The notes under the pieces were generated by a model. That model searched no databases, was not told where the DNA came from, and saw only the letters and a program-made list of their open reading frames with translations. Shown one piece after another: positions 17,357-25,412 of a stretch of 64,000 nucleotides of DNA (the first letter of the stretch is position 1; each line of letters opens with the position of its first letter). The position numbers and the translations under genes were made by a program. This stretch comes from Achromobacter spanius (lineage in GTDB: Bacteria > Pseudomonadota > Gammaproteobacteria > Burkholderiales > Burkholderiaceae_B), in the NCBI RefSeq assembly GCF_002812705.1, contig NZ_CP025030.1:2294001-2358000 (forward strand), written 5' to 3'.

Positions 17357-18217
17357 TTAGCGCGCGGGTGCCGCGCGCTGGCCGTGGCGCAGATAATCAA
17401 TATCCCATTCGGTCTCGCCGGTCTGCACGAAGCCGTGCCGGCGATAAAACCGATTGGCGTCGCTACCGCGTAGCGCGCCCACGCTGATCGGCAGCCCACG
17501 CTGGTCGGCGTCTTCCAGAATGCCTTGCAGGACGCGGCCGCCCAAGCCCTTACTCTGCGCGGCGGGCACCACATACAGGTGGTCCAGCCGCAGGCCCTGG
17601 CCATCCGGCCGTAGCGCGTAGAACCCTACCCGTTGTCCTCCACGCTCTATCCACCAGGTGCAATCCGGGTGGAAATTGTCGCGTAGCCGCGCGCGCGCCC
17701 GGTCGGCGTCAAAGCGACCCACCCGTTCCAGGCTGTCGCGCATGGCCGCGACGCGAATGTCCGCCAGCGCGTCGAAATCCGCGGCCGCAACGGGTGCGAT
17801 TCGCAGGTCGCTTTCATCCACCAGCTCGTCATAGCCCCGGCCCAGGAATTGCAGAATGCAGATGCCATGGCCGTAGGGATCGCTCAGGTGCGCGATGCGG
17901 CCCCAGGCGTGGGTCGTGGCGGCGTCTTCCAGATGCGCGCCGGCCGCGACGGCCTGATCGACCGCGCGGTCCACGTCGGGCACCACCACGTCCAGATGCA
18001 CCGGCGTCCAGTGGCGCGCGTAGTCGCGCCATTGCTGCGAGGCGCTGGTCGCGCGCGTGCCCGCGGCTTTTTCCAGCAGGTAGATGGGGGCGTTGGCGCC
18101 GTGCATTTCCGCCGCCTTCGGCCCCAGTCGTCGATGCAGCGTCAGCCCGAATGCGCGCTGATAGAAGTCAATGGCGTGAGCAAGATCGGGCACATCGATA
18201 TTGACGAGAAGCTGCAT
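17357..18217 (-). CDS. VOC (glyoxalase-like) and GNAT acetyltransferase fusion
   Basis: This 286-aa protein combines two domains. Residues 1-130 form a glyoxalase/bleomycin-resistance (VOC) unit (MQLLVNIDVPDLAHAIDFYQRAFGL, HLDVVVPDVDRAVDQAVAAG, DPYGHGICILQF). Residues about 140-286 form a GNAT N-acetyltransferase (LRIAPVAAADFDALADIR; LDHLYVVPAAQSKGLGGRVLQG with the Q/RxxGxG acetyl-CoA loop; RFYRRHGFVQTGETEWD). ATG 18217 was chosen because the longer frame upstream is out of family. Each domain occurs widely alone; the fusion suggests modification or sequestration of one small molecule. The substrate is unknown. Confidence 0.85.
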   Translation of the reverse strand: MQLLVNIDVPDLAHAIDFYQRAFGLTLHRRLGPKAAEMHGANAPIYLLEKAAGTRATSASQQWRDYARHWTPVHLDVVVPDVDRAVDQAVAAGAHLEDAATTHAWGRIAHLSDPYGHGICILQFLGRGYDELVDESDLRIAPVAAADFDALADIRVAAMRDSLERVGRFDADRARARLRDNFHPDCTWWIERGGQRVGFYALRPDGQGLRLDHLYVVPAAQSKGLGGRVLQGILEDADQRGLPISVGALRGSDANRFYRRHGFVQTGETEWDIDYLRHGQRAAPAR

Positions 18218-18394
18218 GAAGGCGTTCCGGTGGAAGACGGAAGAAAACCATATCACGCGCAAGGTGCGTCGGCGGCGTCGGCGGTGTTGCGGCGGGAGCG
18301 CTAAAGAACCCTCGCCCGCGACCGTAAAAAGGATATATGTGTTTGCCGATTTGGCGACGTCATCTCTGCAAGCTGAGCAAGGCCCCGACCCTCC

Positions 18395-19636
18395 GTGCGT
18401 TACCCCCATATTCCCTGGCTGCCCCTGTTGTTTTATCCCGCGCTGCCAGTCGCCGCCGCGGTCGCCCTGATGCTGTGGCGGGAATGGCCGCCGGCGCTCA
18501 CCTTGATTGTGCCGTTCGTGCCCTGGGTGATGGCGTTGATTGGCGCGGCGATCTGCCTCATGTATCAGCGTTCGCAAACCATGGCGCTGATGCTGTGCGT
18601 GCTGGCCGCCACCGTGCTGTGGCCGACGCTGGCGCGCGAAGCGCCCTGGGCGCTGGGGCCCGCGCTGGCCTGGTGGGCGGTGGCTTACACCATCAACGCG
18701 CTGTGGGCGGAACGTTCCAGCATGCTGCTTGACCTGGCCTTGCGCGTTGGCTTGATTGCCATCGGTGTGGTGGGCATTGCACTGATCGGCAAGGACGGCA
18801 TGGTCGAAATGTTCGGCACCCTGGCCGTGCAAGGCAAGCTGGCGCGCCTGGGAGTGCCCATCGAAGCGCTGGTTGCCCTGTTGGGTACCGGGCTGACACT
18901 GACCTTGCTGCTGCTGCGCTACGGACGTCCGCAGCAGGCGGGGCAATGGCTGGGCTTTGTGTGCATGGCGTGGGCCTTGCCGCGCGGCGCGGACCACCCG
19001 ATTGAACTGGCCCTGATGTCGGCCGCGGCGCTTACCTCGCTGTGCATCTCGCTGGCGCACGAAGGCTTTCACATGGCGTTTCGCGACGAGCTGACCGGCC
19101 TGCCGGGGCGGCGCGCGCTGAACGAACGCTTGCAGCGCATGGGCCGCGTGTACACGCTGGCGATGGCCGACGTGGACCATTTCAAGGCGTTCAACGATAC
19201 GCACGGGCATGACGTGGGCGACCAGGTGCTGCGCATGGTGGCGTCGCAATTGCGGCGCGTGCCGGGCGGCGGCCAGGCGTATCGCTACGGCGGTGAAGAA
19301 TTCACGCTGGTGTTCCCCGGCAAGACGGCGGCCGAAAGCATGCCGCACCTGGAAGCGGTCAGAAAGTCCATCGAGGCGTATCAGATGCGCTTGCGCGATA
19401 AACCGGCGCGGCCCAAGGCGGACCAGCTCGGTCAACGCCGGCGCGGTGCGCGTGGCGGGCGCAATGCGCGACCGATGCGTGTCACCGTCAGCATCGGCGT
19501 GGCCGAGCGGGGCGACGCCTTGCGCGCGCCCGAAGCGGTGATCAAGGCGGCCGACCAGGCGCTGTACAAAGCCAAGGACGGCGGTCGCAATCAAGTGTGC
19601 GCCTATGGCGCGCGGCGGCGCGGTTCGGCGGCCTGA
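18395..19636 (+). CDS. Membrane-bound diguanylate cyclase (GGDEF protein)
   Basis: A 413-aa inner-membrane enzyme predicted to make c-di-GMP. The first 225 residues contain about six to seven hydrophobic helices. The GGDEF domain begins near residue 230 (AFRDELTGLPGRRALNERL), continues with ADVDHFKAFNDTHGHDVGDQVL, and has the active-site signature YGGEEF. The inhibitory I-site RxxD expected five residues before GGEEF is absent (GGGQAYRY instead). A basic insert of about 30 residues (RRRGARGGRNARP) lies before the conserved VSIGVAER. GTG 18395 is the likely start; there is no strong ribosome site. It is divergent from the VOC-GNAT gene. Confidence 0.87.
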   Translation: MRYPHIPWLPLLFYPALPVAAAVALMLWREWPPALTLIVPFVPWVMALIGAAICLMYQRSQTMALMLCVLAATVLWPTLAREAPWALGPALAWWAVAYTINALWAERSSMLLDLALRVGLIAIGVVGIALIGKDGMVEMFGTLAVQGKLARLGVPIEALVALLGTGLTLTLLLLRYGRPQQAGQWLGFVCMAWALPRGADHPIELALMSAAALTSLCISLAHEGFHMAFRDELTGLPGRRALNERLQRMGRVYTLAMADVDHFKAFNDTHGHDVGDQVLRMVASQLRRVPGGGQAYRYGGEEFTLVFPGKTAAESMPHLEAVRKSIEAYQMRLRDKPARPKADQLGQRRRGARGGRNARPMRVTVSIGVAERGDALRAPEAVIKAADQALYKAKDGGRNQVCAYGARRRGSAA

Positions 19637-19735
19637 CTGGGCATGATTGGGCCTGACGCGGCCTGACGGGCCCTGGCCGGGCCGGGTGGGGATTGCGATG
19701 TCGGACGAGAGCAGAACGACCCTCGCCCGCGCGGG

Positions 19736-20254
19736 CTACTTGCCGTCGAGCGGCAGCGCCATCAAGGTCTCGTCGTACAGTTGGCCGTTCACGCACAGCG
19801 ATTCGCGCTCCGTGCCGTACTCCTCGAAGCCCAGGCTGGCGTACAGCGTGGCTGCCGCCGCGTTGTTGGCGGTGACGCTCAACTGCACCTGGCGAATGCC
19901 GCGCATGGTGCGTGCGTGCGCAATGGCGGCTTGCATCAGCAAGCGGCCCAAGCCACGGCAGCGCTGCGCGGGCGCGACATACATGCTCCAGATGTGCGCC
20001 TTGTGGCGCATCTTCAACTTGCGCTGTCGGCCCACGCCCACGATGCCCACCAGAGACTCGTCGTCAAAGACGCCGAACATCGCGCCATCGTTCTGCGGCG
20101 CGATCCACGCCTGGATATCTTCCAGTGTCAGCGTGTGTTCCTCTTCGTAACTTGATCCGAACGATTCGGGCGTTTCGACCAGCGCATCCAGGCGAAGGCG
20201 CCGTAAAGACGGGGCATCCGGGGTGGTCAGGCGTCTGACTAGCGGTAGGGTCAT
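19736..20254 (-). CDS. GNAT-family N-acetyltransferase
   Basis: A 172-aa cytoplasmic acetyltransferase with the RimI/PhnO-like pattern: N-terminal VRRLTTPDAPSLRRLRLDAL, central FGVFDDESLVGIVGVGRQ, the acetyl-CoA-binding AHIWSMYVAPAQRCRGLGRLLMQAA and C-terminal NNAAAATLYASLGFEEYGTE. ATG 20254 is preferred over a TTG three codons upstream. It is a single gene, convergent with the diguanylate cyclase and divergent from the 150-aa hypothetical gene. Substrate unknown. Confidence 0.85.
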   Translation of the reverse strand: MTLPLVRRLTTPDAPSLRRLRLDALVETPESFGSSYEEEHTLTLEDIQAWIAPQNDGAMFGVFDDESLVGIVGVGRQRKLKMRHKAHIWSMYVAPAQRCRGLGRLLMQAAIAHARTMRGIRQVQLSVTANNAAAATLYASLGFEEYGTERESLCVNGQLYDETLMALPLDGK

Positions 20255-20288
20255 GGGCGTCAAGTGTTGGGAATAGGTAACGTTGGCG

Positions 20289-20328
20289 GGCTTTGCGGGG
20301 CAGTATAGGCAAAGCCGCCGCCTATAAT
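20289..20328 (+). promoter_or_regulatory. Inverted repeat next to a TATAAT box
   Basis: GGCTTTGC (20289-20296) and GCAAAGCC (20309-20316) are perfect inverted repeats with a 12-base spacer. A consensus -10 box TATAAT follows at 20323-20328, 41 bases before the next gene's ATG. The repeat covers the expected -35 to -10 interval, as an operator would. No good -35 box is visible. Confidence 0.45.
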
Positions 20329-20368
20329 CGGGCTATTGCCGCTTGCGGTTTTCAAAAAGGGGCCAACG

Positions 20369-20821
20369 ATGTTCGGTTTCCTCAAGATAAACCAGGACGC
20401 CAATCTCGACGAAGTGCAGGGTGCATTTGTCGAGCGAGTGGCGGACGCCGCGCAACACTTTGTCGAAGTCGCCGAATCCACCGGCGTCGTGCTGGACTAC
20501 TCCCTGTCCAGCGTCCATGCGCTCGATGACGCGCTAGAGGCCGCCCACCTGGGCAGCTTGCCTTTGACCCCCATGCAGACCGTCGGCGCCGCCGCCTACC
20601 TTTACGAGGTGGGTCGCCGCGCGCATGGCGGCTTGTACGAAGTCTGCGACGACGACGATCCGGTCGTGCTCGTGTGCGGCGACCCTGGGGCCGAAGTCTG
20701 CTTTGGCGCCATCGCCAAGGTCGAGCGCCGCATCCGGGACGGGGCCGCCGAGTCCATTCCCGCCTATTTCGAGCAGTTCACCTCGGCCTTGCGGGCCGGT
20801 GAGGCTTGCACCATCCGGTAG
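20369..20821 (+). CDS. Hypothetical acidic protein, 150 aa
   Basis: I do not recognise a family. The product is acidic and soluble: it begins FGFLKINQDANLDEVQGAFVERVADAAQHFVE, has an internal Leu/Ala-rich helical region, then a run of four Asp (EVCDDDDPVVLVCGDPGAEVCFG) and ends in a helical segment. No signal peptide or membrane helix is seen. ATG 20369 follows AAAAAGGGG and a clear TATAAT box; an upstream in-frame ATG would start within the promoter. The 240-base gap after it contains no obvious gene. Confidence 0.75.
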   Translation: MFGFLKINQDANLDEVQGAFVERVADAAQHFVEVAESTGVVLDYSLSSVHALDDALEAAHLGSLPLTPMQTVGAAAYLYEVGRRAHGGLYEVCDDDDPVVLVCGDPGAEVCFGAIAKVERRIRDGAAESIPAYFEQFTSALRAGEACTIR

Positions 20822-21061
20822 GTTTTTCCCCCTGGCAGCCGTTGCCGCCGCGCCGAAAGCCATCGCTTTTGGCGCGATGACAACGGCCGTTCGGTCTATC
20901 TGGGGATTTCCCGTAGGACTGAAAGAAAAACGGCCCTACAATTCGGCCATTCCCGCCTGTCGGCGGGGGCTCGCGCCGTCTGTCATCAGCCGGATTTTTA
21001 CTAGCAGTACACTCGCGCCGCGTTACGCGTCCGAACCCGCCATGCCCCCAGGAGCGCCTGC

Positions 21062-23323
21062 ATGAAATTTCGCTTCCCCATTTTCATCATCGACGAGGAC
21101 TACCGTTCCGAGAACGCGTCCGGTTTGGGTATTCGTGCCTTATCTGAAGCGATCGAGGCCGAGGGCGTCGAGGTGATCGGGGTGACCAGTTATGGCGACC
21201 TGAGTTCGTTTGCGCAACAGCAAAGCCGCGCCAGCGCCTTCATCCTGTCCATCGACGATGAAGAGTTCGACGTGGACTCGCCCGAGGACGTGGCCAGCGC
21301 GATCAAGAACCTGCGCATGTTCATCGGCGAACTGCGTTTCCGCAACGCCGACATCCCCATCTATCTGTATGGCGAGACGCGCACGTCGGAACACATTCCG
21401 AACGACATCCTGCGCGAGCTGCACGGCTTCATCCACATGTTCGAGGACACCCCCGAATTCGTGGCGCGCCACATCATCCGCGAAGCGCGCAGCTACGTGG
21501 ATTCGCTGCCCCCGCCGTTCTTCCGCGAGCTGGTCAAGTACGCGCAAGACGGTTCGTATTCCTGGCACTGCCCCGGCCACTCGGGCGGCGTCGCCTTCCT
21601 GAAGAGCCCCGTGGGCCGCATGTTTCACCAGTTCTTCGGTGAAAACATGCTGCGCGCCGACGTCTGCAACGCCGTGGACGAACTGGGCCAACTGCTGGAC
21701 CACACCGGCCCCATTGCCGAGTCCGAACTGAACGCCGCGCGCATCTTCCATGCCGACCACTGCTTCTTCGTGACCAACGGCACGTCTACGTCCAACAAGG
21801 TCGTGTGGCACGCCAACGTCGCGGCCGGTGACGTCGTCGTGGTGGACCGCAATTGCCACAAGTCGATCCTCCACGCCATCACGATGACGGGCGCGATCCC
21901 GGTGTTCCTGCGCCCCACGCGCAACCACCTGGGCATTATCGGCCCGATCCCGCTGGAAGAATTCCACCCGGACAACATCCGCAAGAAGATCGAAGCCAAC
22001 CCCTTCGCGCGCGAAGCGGTGAACAAGAATCCGCGCATCCTGACGCTGACGCAAAGCACGTACGACGGCGTCATCTACAACGTGGAAATGATCAAGGAAC
22101 AGCTCGGCAGCTATGTCGATACGCTGCACTTTGACGAAGCGTGGCTGCCGCACGCCTCGTTCCACGAGTTCTACCAGGACATGCACGCCATTGGCCTGGA
22201 CCGCCCGCGCAGCCAGGACGCGATGGTGTTCGCCACGCACTCCACGCACAAGCTGTTGGCCGGTATTTCGCAGGCCTCGCAGATCATCGTGCAGGAATCC
22301 GAGACCCGCAAACTGGATCGCAACGTCTTCAACGAGGCGTACCTGATGCACACGTCGACCTCGCCGCAGTACGCGATCATCGCGTCGTGCGACGTGGCCG
22401 CCGCCATGATGGAGCCGCCCGGAGGCACCGCGCTGGTCGAAGAAAGCATCCGCGAAGCGCTGGACTTCCGCCGCGCCATGCGCAAGGTGGAATCGGAATT
22501 CGGCAAGAACGACTGGTGGTTCAAGGTCTGGGGCCCCAACCGCCTGGTGTCCGAAGGCATCGGCAACCGCGACGAATGGATCCTGGAAGCCAACGACCAC
22601 TGGCACGGCTTCGGCGAAATGGCCGAAGGCTTCAACATGCTGGACCCGATCAAGGCCACGGTCATCACGCCGGGGCTGGACATGTCGGGCAGCTTTGGCG
22701 AAACCGGCATTCCGGCCGCGCTGGTGTCCAAGTACCTGACCGAACACGGCGTGGTGGTTGAAAAGACCGGCCTGTATTCGTTCTTCATCCTGTTCACCAT
22801 CGGCATCACCAAGGGCCGCTGGAACACGCTGTTGACCGCCTTGCAGCAGTTCAAGGACGACTACGACCGCAACCAGCCGCTGTGGCGCATCCTGCCAGAC
22901 TTCTGCCGCGTGCATCGCCGCTACGAGCGCATGGGCCTGCGCGATCTGTGCCAGGAAATCCACGAAGCCTACCGCGCGCGCGACGTCGCCCGCCTGACTA
23001 CCGAGATGTACCTGAGCGACATGGTGCCGGCGCTGAAGCCGTCGGACGCCTTTGCGCGCATGGCGCACCGCGAAGTCGAGCGTGTTGACATCGACAAGCT
23101 GGAAGGCCGCGTCACGGGCGTGCTGTTGACCCCGTATCCCCCGGGCATTCCGTTGTTGATTCCGGGCGAACGCTTCAACCGCACCATCGTGCAGTACCTG
23201 CAATTCGCGCGTGAATTCAACGAGCGCTTCCCCGGCTTCGAAACCTATATTCACGGCCTGGCCGACGAAGTGGGTCCGGATGGCGAAAAGCGCTACTACG
23301 TTGATTGCCTGATCGAAGAATAA
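21062..23323 (+). CDS. Orn/Lys/Arg decarboxylase (PLP-dependent, AdiA/CadA family)
   Basis: A 753-aa fold-III (alanine racemase-unlike) basic amino acid decarboxylase. It has an N-terminal receiver-like wing domain (1-130), then the PLP core with GHSGGVAFLKSPVGRMFHQFFGEN, VVVDRNCHKSI, LHFDEAWLPHASF and the PLP-binding lysine in ATHSTHKLLAG (Lys397). The C-terminal domain includes PYPPGIPLLIPGERF. Length and sequence pattern are closest to E. coli arginine decarboxylase AdiA (about 755 aa), but substrate cannot be fixed between arginine, lysine and ornithine by eye. AGGAGCGCCTGC precedes the ATG. It yields a polyamine or diamine plus CO2. Confidence 0.9.
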   Translation: MKFRFPIFIIDEDYRSENASGLGIRALSEAIEAEGVEVIGVTSYGDLSSFAQQQSRASAFILSIDDEEFDVDSPEDVASAIKNLRMFIGELRFRNADIPIYLYGETRTSEHIPNDILRELHGFIHMFEDTPEFVARHIIREARSYVDSLPPPFFRELVKYAQDGSYSWHCPGHSGGVAFLKSPVGRMFHQFFGENMLRADVCNAVDELGQLLDHTGPIAESELNAARIFHADHCFFVTNGTSTSNKVVWHANVAAGDVVVVDRNCHKSILHAITMTGAIPVFLRPTRNHLGIIGPIPLEEFHPDNIRKKIEANPFAREAVNKNPRILTLTQSTYDGVIYNVEMIKEQLGSYVDTLHFDEAWLPHASFHEFYQDMHAIGLDRPRSQDAMVFATHSTHKLLAGISQASQIIVQESETRKLDRNVFNEAYLMHTSTSPQYAIIASCDVAAAMMEPPGGTALVEESIREALDFRRAMRKVESEFGKNDWWFKVWGPNRLVSEGIGNRDEWILEANDHWHGFGEMAEGFNMLDPIKATVITPGLDMSGSFGETGIPAALVSKYLTEHGVVVEKTGLYSFFILFTIGITKGRWNTLLTALQQFKDDYDRNQPLWRILPDFCRVHRRYERMGLRDLCQEIHEAYRARDVARLTTEMYLSDMVPALKPSDAFARMAHREVERVDIDKLEGRVTGVLLTPYPPGIPLLIPGERFNRTIVQYLQFAREFNERFPGFETYIHGLADEVGPDGEKRYYVDCLIEE

Positions 23324-23346
23324 GACCCGGCGGGTCTGGAGTCCTG

Positions 23347-24549
23347 ATGTTTGATGTAGCCGTACTCGGCGCCGGCGCCGCTGGGATGATGTGTGCAGCG
23401 GTAGCCGGCCAGCGCGGCTTGCGCGTGGTGCTGGTCGACCACGCCGAGCGCCTGGCCGAGAAAATCCGCATTTCGGGCGGCGGCCGCTGCAACTTCACCA
23501 ACATCGGGACCGGACCCGCCAATTTTCTGTCCGATAACCCGCATTTCTGCCGCTCGGCACTGTCGGCCTATACGCCGCAGGATTTTCTGGCGCTGATGAA
23601 GCGCCATCACATCGCCTGGCACGAGAAGCATCGTGGCCAGTTGTTCTGCAACGATTCCAGCGAATCCATCATCGATATGCTGCGCGCCGAGTGCGACGCG
23701 GGCAATGTGCAGTGGCGCATGGGCTGTTCGGTGGCCGAGATCAGCCATGGCGAGCAGGGCTTCGAGTTGCGCACCAGCCAGGGCGTGATCCGCGCGGCCA
23801 AGCTGGTGGTGGCCACGGGTGGCATGGCGATCCCGCAATTGGGCGCCACCGATTTTGGCTTGAAGATCGCGCGCCAATTCGGCTTGAAGGTCGTCGAGCC
23901 CCGGCCCGCGCTGGTGCCGCTGACCTTTGACCCCGCAGAATGGCAGGCGCTGTCCGAACTATCGGGCGTGGCGCTGGAAGTCGGCCTGCACACGGGGCAG
24001 GGCAAGACCCGTGGCGAATTCCTGGAAGACCTGCTGTTCACCCATCGTGGCCTGTCCGGGCCGGGCATCTTGCAGATTTCCAGCTACTGGAAGCCGGGCG
24101 AACCCATCGTCATCGACCTGGCGCCAGGCAGGGACCTGGCCGAAGAACTGCTGGCGTCCAAGTCGGGCAACCGGCAGCAACTGCACACCGTGCTGGCCGG
24201 GTTGTGGCCCAAACGGCTGGCCGATCGGTGGCTGCATCTGGCGGAGCAGGGCGGCAAGCCCGGCCTGGCCGCGATGCGCCTGGCCGACGCGCCGGACAAA
24301 ACGCTGCGCGCGTTGGCGCAAGACATCCATCAATGGACACTGGTGCCCAGCGGCACCGCCGGCTACAAGAAGGCCGAAGTGATGCGCGGTGGTGTCGATA
24401 CGCGCGGGCTGGATCAGAAATCCATGCAGGCCAAGACCACGCCCGGCCTGTATTTCATTGGCGAAGCGGTGGACGTGACCGGTTGGCTGGGGGGCTACAA
24501 CTTCCAATGGGCCTGGGCTTCGGGTGTGGCCTGCGGCAAGGCGCTGTAG
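23347..24549 (+). CDS. HI0933/YhiN-family FAD-dependent oxidoreductase
   Basis: A 400-aa flavoprotein starting with the Rossmann dinucleotide motif VAVLGAGAAGMMCA. The HI0933-family signature SGGGRCNFTN follows (about residues 45-55), then VVATGGMAIPQLGATDFGLKIARQFG in the middle. The C-terminal FAD motif is GLYFIGEAVDVTGWLGGYNFQWAWASG. The family is widespread; the reaction is not established, and names such as aminoacetone oxidase are loosely applied. ATG 23347 lies 23 bases after the decarboxylase stop; the upstream ATG at 23305 would lie inside that gene. The two may be co-transcribed. Confidence 0.9.
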   Translation: MFDVAVLGAGAAGMMCAAVAGQRGLRVVLVDHAERLAEKIRISGGGRCNFTNIGTGPANFLSDNPHFCRSALSAYTPQDFLALMKRHHIAWHEKHRGQLFCNDSSESIIDMLRAECDAGNVQWRMGCSVAEISHGEQGFELRTSQGVIRAAKLVVATGGMAIPQLGATDFGLKIARQFGLKVVEPRPALVPLTFDPAEWQALSELSGVALEVGLHTGQGKTRGEFLEDLLFTHRGLSGPGILQISSYWKPGEPIVIDLAPGRDLAEELLASKSGNRQQLHTVLAGLWPKRLADRWLHLAEQGGKPGLAAMRLADAPDKTLRALAQDIHQWTLVPSGTAGYKKAEVMRGGVDTRGLDQKSMQAKTTPGLYFIGEAVDVTGWLGGYNFQWAWASGVACGKAL

Positions 24550-24596
24550 TTGGCGATGTAGTTGGCGCTGTAGTCGGTCGTTGTCTTCATCGCAGT

Positions 24597-24650
24597 GATG
24601 GAGCAGCGATGGAGCAGCGATGGAGCAGCGATGGAGCAGCGATGGCGCGG
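24597..24650 (+). repeat. 11-bp tandem repeat upstream of sodA
   Basis: GATGGAGCAGC is repeated four times back to back (24597-24640) with a diverging partial copy to 24650. It lies in the 219-base gap between the flavoprotein gene and sodA, about 25 bases upstream of the predicted -35 box. The unit is not a multiple of three and no gene crosses it. Confidence 0.95.
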
Positions 24651-24675
24651 TGATGGCCCAACATCCACGCCGCCA

Positions 24676-24704
24676 TTGTTTTATCAAATAAAAATACATA
24701 TCAT
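24676..24704 (+). promoter_or_regulatory. sodA promoter with overlapping Fur-like box
   Basis: TTGTTT (24676-24681), a 17-base spacer and TATCAT (24699-24704) form a good sigma-70 promoter 65 bases before sodA. The very AT-rich stretch around it (AAATACATATCATTT, 24692-24706 region) resembles half of the Fur consensus GATAATGATAATCATTATC, with roughly 10 of 19 matches. Fur repression of Mn-SOD genes is known in enterics; here it is an inference. Confidence 0.5.
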
Positions 24705-24768
24705 TTATGTTTTCGATTTTAACTGGTGCCTTTCGCTAAAAAAGGGGGCCAGTTCCACGGAGACATGC

Positions 24769-25383
24769 ATGGCCTATACCCTTCCGACGCTGCCCTACGC
24801 CTATGACGCCCTGGAGCCCCACATCGACGCAATGACGATGGAGATCCACTACAGCAAGCATCATCAAACCTACGTCACCAGCCTGAACGCGGCGCTGGAT
24901 GGCGCAGGTATCAGCACGGAAGAACCCGTTGAAGCCCTGGTCGCGCGGCTGGACCAATTGCCCGAAGCCATACGCGGCGCGGTCCGCAACCATGGCGGCG
25001 GCCACGCCAACCACAGCCTGTTCTGGTCCGTGATGTCGCCCGAAGGCGGCGGTGAACCCGATGGCGCGCTGGCCGCCGCTATTGAATCCGAACTGGGTGG
25101 CCTGGCCGCTTTCCGCGAGGCCTTCACCAAAGCCGCTCTGACCCGCTTCGGCAGCGGCTGGGCCTGGCTCTCGGTCACGCCCGCCGGCAAGCTGGTGGTG
25201 GAAAGCAGCGCCAACCAGGACAGCCCGCTGATGCAGGGCAACACCCCGATCCTGGGCCTGGACGTCTGGGAGCACGCCTATTACCTCAAGTACCAAAACC
25301 GTCGCCCTGAATACATTGGCGCCTTTTACAATGTCGTGAATTGGTCCGAAGTGGCTCGCCGCTATGCGGCTGCGAAGGGCTAA
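24769..25383 (+). CDS. sodA: Superoxide dismutase, manganese type
   Basis: A 204-aa cytoplasmic Mn/Fe superoxide dismutase. Metal ligands are seen in HYSKHHQTY (His27), [10 protein letters not shown] (second His) and [16 protein letters not shown] (Asp and His). ANQDSPLM has the Gln typical of Mn-SOD, and the Gly-rich NHGGGHANH also fits the Mn class; Fe-SODs place their Gln elsewhere. The start [20 protein letters not shown] closely resembles E. coli SodA. CGGAGAC lies before ATG 24769; the frame upstream is only the tandem repeat. It is a single gene, followed after 29 bases by a ZIP transporter on the same strand, so metal homeostasis may link the two. Confidence 0.93.
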   Translation: MAYTLPTLPYAYDALEPHIDAMTMEIHYSKHHQTYVTSLNAALDGAGISTEEPVEALVARLDQLPEAIRGAVRNHGGGHANHSLFWSVMSPEGGGEPDGALAAAIESELGGLAAFREAFTKAALTRFGSGWAWLSVTPAGKLVVESSANQDSPLMQGNTPILGLDVWEHAYYLKYQNRRPEYIGAFYNVVNWSEVARRYAAAKG

Positions 25384-25412
25384 GCCCGCTCTGTGACGGA
25401 GGCAGCCGCCCC

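Noticed and set aside
17357..19594. Reading the minus-strand frame as one 745-aa protein
   Set aside because: Only the last 286 residues (from ATG 18217) match protein families; the rest is antisense to the diguanylate cyclase.
24597..24650. CRISPR-like array
   Set aside because: The repeats are only 11 bp and directly adjacent without spacers; no cas genes are present.
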